DNA of 64,000 nucleotides from Blumeriella jaapii (taxonomy: Eukaryota > Ascomycota > Leotiomycetes > Helotiales > Drepanopezizaceae): the NCBI GenBank assembly GCA_009599575.1, contig VWND01000064.1:62001-126000 (forward strand). Direction: 5' to 3'. The notes beneath the pieces were generated by a model that did no database searches, was not told where the DNA came from, and worked only from the letters and a program-made list of their open reading frames with translations. Positions 12,951 through 23,270 of this stretch are shown here, piece after piece. Numbering within the stretch: the first letter of the stretch is position 1; the number at the start of each line of letters is the position of its first letter. The position numbers were made by a program, and so were the translations under genes.

Positions 12951-13216
12951 TATAAAAGTAAATAGGAAAACCAGATTAATACGGCCATATATCGGTAAAT
13001 AAAATAATCTAGGGAATTCCTAGAAAAGATTAAAAAAAGGAAAAAAGAATAAATGAAAGTATAAATTGAACTGCGTGCTTATGGTACTATTTAAGGGGGT
13101 GTTTTGCTTTTATACCTGTTGAAGGTAGTCAGTGGCAGGGGGTCTCGGAGGGATCTATGCCTTAACCATAGCTAAAACTACCAACTCCCATCAATACAAG
13201 GTATCACCGTTTTACA
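12951..13216 (-). repeat. LTR, inner family A (right; 5' LTR in coding sense)
   Basis: 266 bp, start mutated to TATAAAAG, end intact TTTTACA. The right half (about 13080-13216) is clearly less mutated than the left LTR. Followed by the target duplication ATGC. Confidence 0.9.
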
Positions 13217-13220
13217 ATGC

Positions 13221-13976
13221 TACGAGGCGGCAGTTTCCAAAGTTCCGGATAATCAAAACAGCGAAGTAAAGGCCGGGATGCATTTTAAAAGCTTATTAAA
13301 TGAAATTGTAAAACATATTGGCGAAAAAGGCTATAAGCGCTTTTTGGGTTTTAACCAATCGGAAATAATATTTATATATAACTACTTTTTTTTTTATAAA
13401 ATGCAATAATAATTTGTTTTTTCCGTTGTAAAATCTTACGTAATTAACGAATTCGCAATTTAATTTAAATAAATTTTAAAATATATTTTCGGTCGAAAGG
13501 CCAGAAAAATCGGCTTTTAAAAATATTCGTTGCTTTTATTTTTTTACGTTTTAATCGAATTTTATAATCGCGCTAAAAGCTTTAAAATCTGTTTTAAAAT
13601 TTGCGTAGCCCAGATAAGCTTTAGCACGTGCTTAAATAATTTTCGCAGTTTTTCGTCGGAATATAAATTAGTTATTAAAATCAATTTCGAATACGTCGTA
13701 ATTCGAATTTTTAATAACAGCGAATCGATTAGCAAAGCCGATAATATCGATTTTTTTCGTAATCAAATCGCAATACGCCGCGTAACAGCGTACGTAGAAA
13801 TAGCAGAACTTGCCGTTTTTTTTGGCGTTAATATTATTCGTAAAAACGAAATTAAAAAATCGAAGTTTTTTAACGAAAAAAAGCTCGAATAAAAACGGAT
13901 TATCGTTTTCAAAAGTTTTTTTTATTTATTTCGGCGTATTATATTTGCAATTTTCCGAAAAAAGTTTGGTTTAGTT
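13221..13976 (-). pseudogene. Outer family A: junction of extra regions A and B
   Basis: Continues the outer element after the nested insertion and matches 3299-4050 of the inner copy. Minus-strand frame of region A with RIP stops; the plus-strand open frame 13530-13892 (120 codons) is its antisense shadow. Ends at the target site TAGTT (13972-13976) of the chromodomain element. Confidence 0.6.
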
Positions 13977-14390
13977 TGTAAGGATTGAAAGGCAGGGAAA
14001 TACTAGTTCAGACAATAGAGCTCAGATAAGGTTGGGTTGATAGTCAGACTGATTTCTACCTTCTACATTTCTAGTAGAAGGCGTGTATAAGTACAAAAGG
14101 AGGGGTGGAGCCCTCGAGAAGAGTATTTCCCAGGAAACCAGGCGAGCCTTATTTAGTATGCTTTTCCAGCCCCCATCCCGACCTCTTTTCATCCTTCTTA
14201 ATATAACCCTAATAACTGGTTTCTTAGCAATCATTCCTATAAAGTGTTTTACCTAAATGTTATCTTCAGCCCCTATAGTACTATCCGGCCCCCTACGGCC
14301 TATCCGCAGAGAGTATTATTCGAGGGTTGGTAGGAGGCAGAGGGTCTTGGCGGATCACCTGACTTATACACGTGATGTTGGTTCCTGATA
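13977..14390 (-). repeat. LTR of the chromodomain element (3' LTR in coding sense)
   Basis: 414 bp, starts TGTAAGGATTG and ends CCTGATA (CA mutated to TA). Nearly identical to 20864-21277, differing mainly by transitions. The open frame on its minus strand (14234-14022) is an accident shared by both LTRs. Confidence 0.92.
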
Positions 14391-14404
14391 TTACCCCCCC
14401 CTCT
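14391..14404 (-). other. Polypurine tract of the chromodomain element
   Basis: On the minus strand the sequence just upstream of the 3' LTR reads AGAGGGGGGGGTAA, the expected plus-strand primer site. It fixes the element's orientation as minus. Confidence 0.75.
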
Positions 14405-14706
14405 AGGCCTTTGGTCCCCAAAGGCGACTGATTTCTTTGTGCGTATGCTTCCGTGTATGGCGTGCGTTACGCCTTCGAAATGACGTGCGGTTTCTTCCGC
14501 TTTCGGTCGTGAATTGTAGCTGTTCTGCTGTTCTGTTTTTTTGTTTTCGGTAGCGCTCGCATTTTCGTTTGAAAGGGCCTTTTTTCTTAAAATGGCCGCC
14601 ATCTTTCTGCTCAACTTCTTTTTCTTTTTTTTCATTTTCATTTTTTCGTCAGCTTTCTTCTACCCTAATTAATTGCTTCTCGCCGCGTTCGCCGCGAACT
14701 CTTAAA

Positions 14707-15410
14707 ATGCCTTTGATTTTTATCTGCCTTCGGTGCGCCCGCCTGATTTCACGCGAAGGCATCACAGCGGACTTTTTGCCCCTTTGCGTTTTCGAGCTTC
14801 CTAGCGTGAAATGCAACCGCTGCAGAGCTTCGCACACTCAGTGCCTTTCTGTAAGTCCCCTAGACCTCTATTCGGACTCGTTTCTAACTAGCTACAGGTT
14901 TCTGCCGCACGCGCCACCGAGGCGCAAACACTTTTCGCGGGCCTTAACGATTTTATAGATCGTTTCGATGCTGCCACAGCCGCTGCCGCCCTTCCTTCTT
15001 TTGCTGCCGAGGCCAAAGCTTTTGCTAAGACTTTTGTCGATCTTATTACCCACGACGCTTATATAAGTCGTTCAAAAGGGGGTGACGCTTCGGCTTTTAT
15101 AGTAGTCGGAGGTCGTGCGAATCGCGCCGCGGCTCGGGCTGCCGCTGCTGCTGCTGCGCCCGTTCCTGCCGGTTTGGCGGCTGCTGCTGTTTTGGGGGCT
15201 TTGGCTGCGCCGGCCCCTCCATTTAACGACGCCAGTATGAGACGTATTCTCCGACGTTTCGAAGACGTCGCTCGGACCCATTCTGACCAGTTGGGTCAAA
15301 TTCTGGATTCTTACGAGTATATCGTGGCTGCAATTCAGGATTCGACTACGGCTATCGTAAAAGCCTTGACTGGGGTGAATCGAATACTCTGCGAGTTCGT
15401 TTGGTACTAA
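14707..15410 (+). CDS. Antisense two-exon gene inside the chromodomain element; cysteine-rich N-terminus
   Basis: Predicted exons 14707-14850 and 14898-15410 give 218 residues. The 47-bp intron (14851-14897) has a consensus GTAAGT donor, a CTAAC branch site and an ACAG acceptor, and joins two open frames exactly in phase. The start is the ATG at 14707 (AAAATG). Exon 1 holds a cysteine pattern: CLRC at 7-10, C27, CNRC at 36-39, H43 and C46, suggesting zinc binding. Exon 2 is alanine-rich and then helical (about residues 125-215, with SMRRILRRFEDVARTHSDQL). The stop at 15408-15410 overlaps the end of the convergent pol frame (15407). No TE domain recognised. An antisense intron would not be removed from the genomic RNA, so it would survive retrotransposition. 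Function unknown. Confidence 0.6.
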
Positions 15411-18400
15411 TTCCTTTTAGCCTCCCGCTGCTCCTGAGTCTGAAGGAGATGGCGATGACGATGAAAATGAATTGGCTTAGCGGCGGTTCTGGGGTTTTCT
15501 AGGTGTTTTGTTTTCTTTTCCTTGCCCCTGCGGCGCGCATTCGTTACTGCTCCGTTGCTATCACCTGTCGTATCTTTCAAGTATTCTTTTACAACCTTTT
15601 TTGCGTTCGTAAGATGGTTTTCTGGCTCCCAGGAGTTTTCGCTTGGTAAATAGCCCTTCCATCGCACCAAGTAATATCGGCCCTTTTTTATATTTTTGTG
15701 AGCCTGTATTAATTTGACCTCGTATTCTTCGGGTTTTTGGAGTTCTACTATATTATCCTTCGGCTCGGTGTCGTTCCGACTCTGCCAAGATTCTAGTAGG
15801 GAAACGTGGAAGGTATCGTGAATACGATATTGAGGAGGGAGCTCGAATTGGTAAGCTTGGCCGTGCTCGTGTATAACTCGCTTGATTTTGAAAGGCTCTA
15901 GATATTTATCTGAAAGCTTTCGAGAAGATCGCAGCTGTCGGAGGTTTTTGGTCGACAATATTACTTTATCGCCTACTTGAAATCTAGTCTTTTTGTGTTT
16001 AGCGTCGTAGAACCTTTTATGGTTCGCGTTGGCTTTTCTTAGCTTTCTACTAAGTACTTCTCTTTCTTTTTGTAATATTTTAACTCGTTTTTCCGCTGAC
16101 GGTACCCCCCTTTCTACGACGTCGCTTTCGACGTTGCTGCCAAGTTCTGGGTGAAAGCCGTACAGCATGCGAAAGGGGGTAGAACCCGTAGAAGCGTGTA
16201 TCGAGTTGTTATACGTAAACTCGGCTAAAGCAAGCTTCGTAGCCCAATCGTCTTGTCGATAATCGCAGTACGTGCGAAAGTAGAATTCTAAAACTTGATT
16301 TTAACGTTCCGTTTGGCTATCGGTTTAAGAATGGAAAGCGGTGCTTAATCGACGTCGTATCTGTAGGTGGAACATTACTAAAAACCAGAATTTACTAGTG
16401 AAAACTGACCCTCTGTCTGTAGTAATCCTTTTAGGGCAGCCAAAATCTTTGTAAACGTGCTGTATGAATATCTTAGCCAAATCTAGGGCTGAAATCGTTT
16501 TTTGTGTCGGTATGTATTTCGACAGCTTCGTGTATCGATCTACTATAACGAGTATAGAATCGTAAATACGACCTCGTCTTTTGCTAGAGGGTAGACCCGT
16601 AATAAAATCCATGGTTATCTCTTCCCAAGGTCTCGTAGGGGTCGAAAAGGAGGCTAACTCGCTATAGGGTCGGTGCCTTCTAGGCTTGCCTCTCTGGCAC
16701 TCTCCACACGTATTAACGTAACGCTTTACGTCGCCTCGTAAGCCAGGCCAGAAATACTTTCTTTCGACCAGTTCTAGCGTTCGCCGAAAGCTCCAGTGGC
16801 CGGCGGTCGGGTCGTCGTGATTAATCTTCAATATCTCGCTTCTAATAGCGCTCTCATTCGGAATATACGCACGTCCTTTGTAACGTAGTAATCCATTTTG
16901 GCTTATACGCCAGTGTTCCTCGGACCCGGCTCGACTGCTTTGCGAGGCCGACTCGTACGTCCTTTGTAATACAAAAGAATCAGATCTTTGCAACTTAAGG
17001 ATAGTCTTGTGAATCGGTTTTGCTAGCTCGTCATTAGCCGTTTCGGATTGTAGCAACACAGCGGCTACGCTCCGTGGTATATACTGTTTGCAACCAGTAA
17101 TACCAGCAAAGGATAGTCCGGCGAAGAAGCCTTTTATTTGGCTCTTCCCCGCTTGCTTTCTACCTTCTGATCCCGTTAACAAAGGCTCCGAATACTCATC
17201 GGCGCGAAGTGGTCCATGCCCCGATTTTAGGCGTGTTTCTACTGCGGAAAACACCCTAGAATTTCTCAAATAAGCTAGTCTCAGCTTACGATGCAGCGTA
17301 GGCAGCTGCTCGTTATCTTCTTTTAAATCTTTTTTTAAATCTGGCCGGCGGGAAAGACCATCCGCCGGGTAAAAACTCCTGTTTTATACTCGATTGCAAA
17401 ATCGTATTCAGCTAGCTCGTCGGCCCACCTCGCTTGGCGTTCGTTTAGACGTCTCTTCGTAAAGAAGTATTTCAGATTGTAGTGATCTGTACGCACAGTG
17501 ATAACGTCGGAGGCGCCACGTAGATATTGGCTCTACTGTCTGAAAGCGTGAACTATAGCCATTAGCTTAGCGTCGTGAACCTCGTATCTTTGTTTTATGG
17601 GGGAAAGCTTCTTCGAATAGTATGCGATAGGGTGCTAACGTGCCCCCGCATTCTCTCCGAACAATTGGGATAATATTCCGCTTATAGCGAATTTCGAAGC
17701 GTCTGTTTCGATTTGGATTTTCAATCGAAGGTCGAAATGGCGTAGAATCGGTGCTTGGCAAAACTTTTCTCTTAGAAGTAAAAAGGCGAGCTTCGCTTCG
17801 AATGGGAAACGAAAGGGGCCCGATATTTTCCTTCGTTGCATTCCTTTTAGAAGATCTGTAATAGGTCGGCAAAGCTTAGCGTAGTTCTTAATAAAACGTC
17901 TGTAGAAGTTGGTGAAACCCAAAAACATTTGAATATCTCGCCACGTAGTAGGAGGTGGCCATTTCCGAATACTATTTACTCTTCCTGGGTCCATCTCAAT
18001 TCCCGTAGGAGTAACGACGAAGCCTAGGAACTCAACCGTATTCGTATCGAAGGCATATTTTTTCAGATTTCCGTAAAGTTTGTTAATACGGAGTCTTTCG
18101 AAAACTTCTTTTACCGCTTTTGTGTGATCGTCGGGGTTTTCGGAAAATATTAGAATATCGTCGAGGTAAATTATACACGTAACATCCACTAAACCGACTA
18201 AAGCTTGATTAATATACGCTTGGAAGGTTGCTGGTGCGTTCGAAAGGCCGAAAGGTAATACGCAGTACTCGAAGTGTCCGTAACGAGTGCGAAACGCAGT
18301 TTTCCACTTATCTCCCTCCTTTATTCGAAGGCGGTGGTACGCCCAAGTGAGGTCTAGCTTGGTGAATATTTTAGCTCTTCTTAAACGATCCAAAGTTTCG

Positions 18401-19200
18401 CTTATGAGGGGTAGGGGAGTTCGATTCTTAACCGTAACTGCGTTTAGACCCCTATAATCGACGCATAATCGTAAACTTCCGTCTTTTTTCGGTATGAATA
18501 TTACCGGTGCGCCGGCAGGGCTAGTAGACCTTCTTATCCAGCCTTTTTCTAAGCTCGAATCGAGATATTCGCGTAATTCGGTGAGTTCAGATTCCGACAA
18601 AGGGTAGACTGGTCCCCAAGGGGGGTTCTTCCCCTCCGCGAGATCTATTCGATGTTCCATAGGATGGTGAGGAGCTAGGGTAACCGCGGCGGTATCGTCG
18701 AACACGTCGGCGTAGTCGTCGTATTTGGAGGGTAATTGGTGCTGTTTTTCAGTAGCTTTTTTCAAAACGATACAAAACGCTTGCTCCCTTTTGGATTCCT
18801 TTTTGAAACGTTTGACTGTAACGAGATTAAGCTGTAAGCGTTCGACTGGGTATCGCCACGACTTAGCTCGAAAGCTTATAGCGGGGTCGATATCTCGCAA
18901 CCAAGGGAACCCTAGAATAAGTGAAACCCCTGGGATATCTATATCGCAAGCCACGAAATCGCTCTGTATCTTTTTAGTTGTTTCATAACTATCAGTGGCG
19001 CGAATGGGTTGCGTATGCGTGCCGTAGATGGTTACTTCTCTTCCTTCAACCGTAGATAGGTTAATACGTTCTTGAGTTGGTTTCCATTTACACTTAATTG
19101 ATAACTTTTGGATTACGCAGTTCTCCGCGCCGCAGTCGATGAAAGCTCGTTTCGTACGAGTTTCGCCTTTGGCTCCCTTAATCTCGACTGAAATTATCAT
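15407..19200 (-). pseudogene. pol: Chromodomain element pol: protease, RT, RNase H, integrase, chromodomain
   Basis: 19200-17635 is open: protease site FIDCGAENC, then reverse transcriptase with [28 protein letters not shown] and the YLDD active site near 18155-18170, then the start of RNase H ([16 protein letters not shown]). The frame breaks near 17640 and RNase H continues in a second frame (17872-17567). 17269-16325 is integrase with the HHCC zinc domain (HWSFRRTLELVERKYFWPG, CGECQRG), core D in MDFITGLP and second D in TDRGS. A stop near 16320 precedes the glutamate region. 16168-15407 holds the integrase C-terminus and a chromodomain (YYLVRWKGY, NSWEP), expected to target insertion to marked chromatin. 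Several stops and frameshifts: inactive. Confidence 0.9.
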
Positions 19201-19249
19201 TCTCTGCCTTTCTTCTTCGCTCGATCTTGTTGGCAGCGACGAAATTAAG

Positions 19250-20771
19250 ATCGAGCGGAAGCTTTTCTCGAATCCTTAGATTTGTTAGCTTCGGGGCAGT
19301 TTGGGGCTATATGTCCTTTTCTGTTGCATTTATAGCATTCGACTTCTGGACAATTGGCCATGCGGTGCCCTTCCTTTTGGCAGCGATTGCATTTCGAAGG
19401 GTAAAAGGAGTCGTTAGGAGTTCTAGGATTCCAAAGGATTTTGTTAGGGTTGTCGTTTTCTCGCTTTCGTTTTTCTCTTTATGACGTATTCTCGAATCGA
19501 GGACGGTATGTATCTGTTCTAGCCCTTGAGCCTTGATCGTGAGTATAGGTCTTTTCCTTCCTTTTTTCCTTGCGCTCGTCTCGTCGTTTATTATCTTTCG
19601 TTTCGTCGCTGATGACTTTATTAGCACTTTCGATACGACGAGCGATTAATACCAATTCTTCGTGCGAGCTTGTAGCTGCAGTATTGCTTCGTTTGATGAT
19701 TTCTTTTCGAAGAGTAGGTCGGAGTTTTGCGAAGAGCATCCTTCTTCTAGTCGCATCGTCTGTTATTTGCAACTGCTGTTCGAGGTTATCCAAATAAGCA
19801 ACGAAATCGTCAACTGATTTATGCTTTCTTTGCTTCGCTTTATCGTATGAATTCGAAGCCGCGATTTCTCGATTTTCCGCATCCATCAGAGAGTCCAACA
19901 TTCATCTTTTGAAATCGTCCCATGTGGTTCGAATGTTCGTAGAACGTCGTTCGTATCCGGTCCACCTTCTTTCCATTTTATCGTCGAAGGCTAGAACACA
20001 GGCGTCAATTTTCTCTTGATCAGTACAGAATGTTACCTCTTTATCCTGGCGGAAACTTCGCTTTGCACGCCGAATGAAAGATTGAGCTTTTTTAGTATTT
20101 TTCCCTCGATATATTGGAAAGTCTTTCATTTTTGGTGCCTTTCGGCTCGAATTCGCTGTGTCTCCTACAGGAGGTATAGTATGCTCAGAGGAGATGCTAG
20201 GTCGTTTTCAATGGGTATTATTGTCGTGGTGCTCCGAGGATACCCTATAGTAATCGCCGGCTTAGGTTATTTTCTGTCTTTTTTCAGTTGGGGCGGTGTT
20301 AGGGAGTATAGAAACCTTTTTTTCGATATCCTCGAAGGCGTCAAATTCTCGTTGAAGTTGTTTAACCTCCTCTCGGAGTTCGTTTCGGCGTCTTAGGGTT
20401 TTTTCGAGTCTTTTGACTGTTTCGTAGACCCTTTTCTCAGTCTTTTTCTGCTCCACTTTAGCTCGTATCTCTTTTATTCTTCTACGTTCATCGTTCTCTT
20501 TTTGTTCGGCGCGGGTTCGTTTATCAGCCAGATGAATCAGGGTCTCGGTGGAAGGTCCTTCCGAATCGCCTTGAGCGTGGCCTCTTTCAGTGATTTCTTC
20601 GATAAAAGGAGTTGGGGAGTCGTCGCGCCCTGGTGGTGGGGTGTTTTCGGCCCTTGGTGAGACTGGTGACGTCAGGGGAGACGATGGTACGAGGTCTCCC
20701 TGAGCAGCCGAAGGTGCTGGGTCTCCTTGAGTAGCCGGAGGTGCCTGTTCTCTGCGAGTGCGAAGAGCCAT
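19250..20771 (-). pseudogene. gag: Chromodomain element gag with two zinc knuckles
   Basis: The N-terminal open frame 20771-20262 starts MALRTRREQ and is proline-rich followed by a long charged coiled coil (residues about 80-160). 20129-19902 and 19901-19479 are adjoining pieces of the capsid region (KDFPIYRGKNTKKAQSF, WDDFKR). The nucleocapsid part near 19410-19290 contains two CCHC knuckles, [14 protein letters not shown] and [17 protein letters not shown]-type stops and at least one frame change separate the pieces, so no full Gag can be made. Confidence 0.85.
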
Positions 20772-20863
20772 AATATCGATAGTAACGATGTAGGTGTAGT
20801 AGTGTAGTAGAAGGTTGTCTTAATAGTATCGAACTGCCGTCCCGGTGGGTAGAGAGATCAGAA

Positions 20864-21277
20864 TGTAAAGATTGAAAGGCAGGGAAATACTAGTTCAGAT
20901 AATAGAGCTCAGATAAGGTTGGGTTGATAGTCAGACTGATCTTTACCTTCTACATCTTTAATAGAAGGCGTGTATAAGTACAAAAGGAGGGGTGGAGCCC
21001 TCGAGAAAAGTATTTCCCAGGAAACCAGGCGAGCCCCATTTAGTATGCTTCTCCAGCCCCCATCCCGACCTCTTTTCATCCTTCTCAATATAACCCTAAT
21101 AACTGGTTCCTTAGCAATCACTCCCATAAAATGTTTTACCTAAATGTTATCTCCAGCCCTCACAGTACTATCCGGCCCCCCACGGCCTATCCGCAGAGAG
21201 TACTATTCGAGGGTTGGTAGGAGGCAGAGGGTCTTGGCGGATCACCTGACTCATACACGTGATGTTGGTTCCTGACA
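20864..21277 (-). repeat. LTR of the chromodomain element (5' LTR in coding sense)
   Basis: 414 bp, TGTAAAGATTG to CCTGACA. Followed by the second copy of the TAGTT target duplication. Confidence 0.92.
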
Positions 21278-21282
21278 TAGTT

Positions 21283-22700
21283 TTCGTTCGAAGCAAAAAA
21301 AAAAAAGCTAACGGATTCATTTGGTTTTTATATAAAAATGTCGAAATAAAACTTTTAAATCGTTTCGTCGTCGAAAGCGAAAGTTTTAAATAAAATAATC
21401 TGATTTTATACTTTTTATATGATTTTTCCCGCGATAATTTCGATATTTTTTTTTAAGTTTTTTCGGTCGAGTCGTATAATAGTCGAAATTTTAAATATTT
21501 TTATTAAAATTTGAAATATTAGCGGTACGACGTTTTTAAACGCAATAAGCGTTTTTAATATTTGCGTATTTAATTTCGAAAAATCAGATTCAAAATCGTT
21601 TAAATCTTTTTTTTTCGGAATACCGGCGTTTTTTAAATCCGATTTTATAAAATCGTCGCGTTTTTTATTAATTAGCTTAAAGCTTATAGCTCGGCGTCGA
21701 TTTCCGGCTGTTTTTATTCGCGGTGCTTTTTTTGCTAGCGACGTAAATAATTTTTTTTTCCGAACAAAAAAAGTTTCGAAAATATCGGCGCGCTTTTTTA
21801 CGTTTTTTGTTTTTACTTTTTTCGGAATTGTTTTTATAAATACAATAGGTTTTTTGTATTCGAATAAGCGGTTGTTTATTATTACGCTTTTGATTTCGTT
21901 TTCGGATTCGTTTTCGATAATTAAAAATAAAAATCGCCGAATTATTTTAGCCGTTTTAAAAATATTAATTGCTATCGCGTATATTTTTTCGAATTAAACG
22001 AAAATAATATTAGCTTTTTTGTTTTTTTCGTCGTCGTAAGTTTAAAATATCGGAATAGCGTCGTTTTTTTTCTTCGGTATAAAAATGCCGCATTTAACGA
22101 CGCTTAATTTTTTGTTTTAAAAAAAGGTCAGATTTAAAATTTCGCAGCCGATTAAAACTTTTTTTAGCGATTATATAGCGTCGTCGATTAATTTGCAAAC
22201 AGCTGTAAAAAAGCTTATAAATCTACGAGTCCTTAGGTTATTAGCTTTTAAAGTTTGCGTTTTGAAAATATAAGCGTTTAATATTTAAACTTTTTTTTTA
22301 ATAAAAATAATAGTTTCGAAAAAGCGAGCGAAATATCGAAATGGAATAATATCGGTAATCTTGCTAAAAACGTATTTTTAAATATTTTTTTTTCGTTGAT
22401 TTAATAAAAAACGCAATATTCGGTTTGTTATTTTTTTTTTATTATTTCGAATTTTTTTTGCTTCGGCGAAAGCTTTTAAAGCGTTGTCGTAATTCAGCAG
22501 AAATTTATCGTAATTAAAGCTTTTGCAAACGAATTCAGCTTTAACGAAACTTTCGTAATCGAATAGAAATTCGTTAACGTTTTTAATTATTATATTAAAT
22601 TGTTTTATAAATATTTTTACGAAAGCTGTTTATTAATTTAAAATAGCGGCATTATATGCTTGTTTAAATTCGGAAAAATTGCGTATAATAGTTTCGTTTT
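21283..22700 (-). pseudogene. Outer family A extra region A, upstream part
   Basis: Matches 4035-5490 of the inner copy. Same unidentified minus-strand frame with RIP stops. Contains one copy of the 33-bp inverted-end repeat at 21716-21748. Confidence 0.55.
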
Positions 22701-22749
22701 AAAATAAATTAAAAATAAATTTGCTAAGTTTAGCAACGCTTTACTTAAA

Positions 22750-23270
22750 AAATAATATAATATCGATGGGTTTGTTAATTAAAAGAATATGTTATATTTA
22801 TTAAAAAGTAATTAAAAAAAAGTACGAGAATTGTAGAATATTTGTATTTAAAAGCTACGAAAACTCGCATGCTGTTTTTTAATAAATTATAACTATTCAA
22901 ATAGATATCCGTTCAGAACAACGAAAAAAATAATTAATGCAGAAAATAGCAAATAATAAAATACATAAAAAATAGTTTTCGTAAAATATGCGAGCGGTAT
23001 AAATATATTAAATATGCGGCTCAAACATATACAAAGCTTTTGTTCTGATAAACAAAAGTACAGTTAAATAAAAAAAAATACAATAAATATTCTAAATAAT
23101 ATAAAAAAAAATCTTAAAAATAAATAATATATATAAAACAAAATAATTAAATTGTATACAAGCAAGCAAAACAAAAACAATAAAACAATATATAATAAAA
23201 AAAAAATAATAAACAACAAAAACAGTAGAATAATTAGTAAACAATTTTATAAGCACCTTTTTTCTTTTTG
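22750..23270. other. AT-rich spacer within outer family A
   Basis: Counterpart of 5520-6100. No coding signal seen. Confidence 0.5.

Larger units (their letters stand above)
1910..13216 (-). mobile_element. Inner family A LTR retrotransposon nested in its own family
   Basis: Complete 11,307-bp element with LTRs at 1910-2176 and 12951-13216 and a 4-bp duplication ATGC at 1906-1909 and 13217-13220. It sits inside the outer copy: the sequence left of 1910 and right of 13220 joins into the same continuous region that is intact at 3300 within this copy. Minus-strand order is gag (from 12179), protease (about 10156-9815), reverse transcriptase (about 9800-8480), RNase H, integrase (to about 6150), an AT-rich spacer, then extra regions A and B. 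The reverse transcriptase YVDD has become YVNN (8616-8627), a G-to-A change typical of RIP. Confidence 0.9.
13977..21277 (-). mobile_element. Ty3/gypsy chromodomain retrotransposon (chromovirus type), 7.3 kb
   Basis: Two 414-bp LTRs (13977-14390 and 20864-21277) and a 5-bp target duplication TAGTT (13972-13976, 21278-21282). A polypurine tract precedes the 3' LTR on the minus strand. Minus-strand order is gag with two CCHC knuckles, protease, reverse transcriptase with YLDD, RNase H, integrase with HHCC and D,D residues, then a C-terminal chromodomain. It is much GC-richer and less mutated than family A but still broken by stops and frameshifts. About 1 kb between pol and the 3' LTR is taken by a gene on the opposite strand. 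Inserted in extra region A of outer family A. Confidence 0.95.

Noticed and set aside
13530..13892. 120-codon plus-strand open frame resembling a protein
   Set aside because: It is antisense to the minus-strand region A frame, which reads through in both copies with only RIP-type stops; the plus frame is not open in the inner copy.
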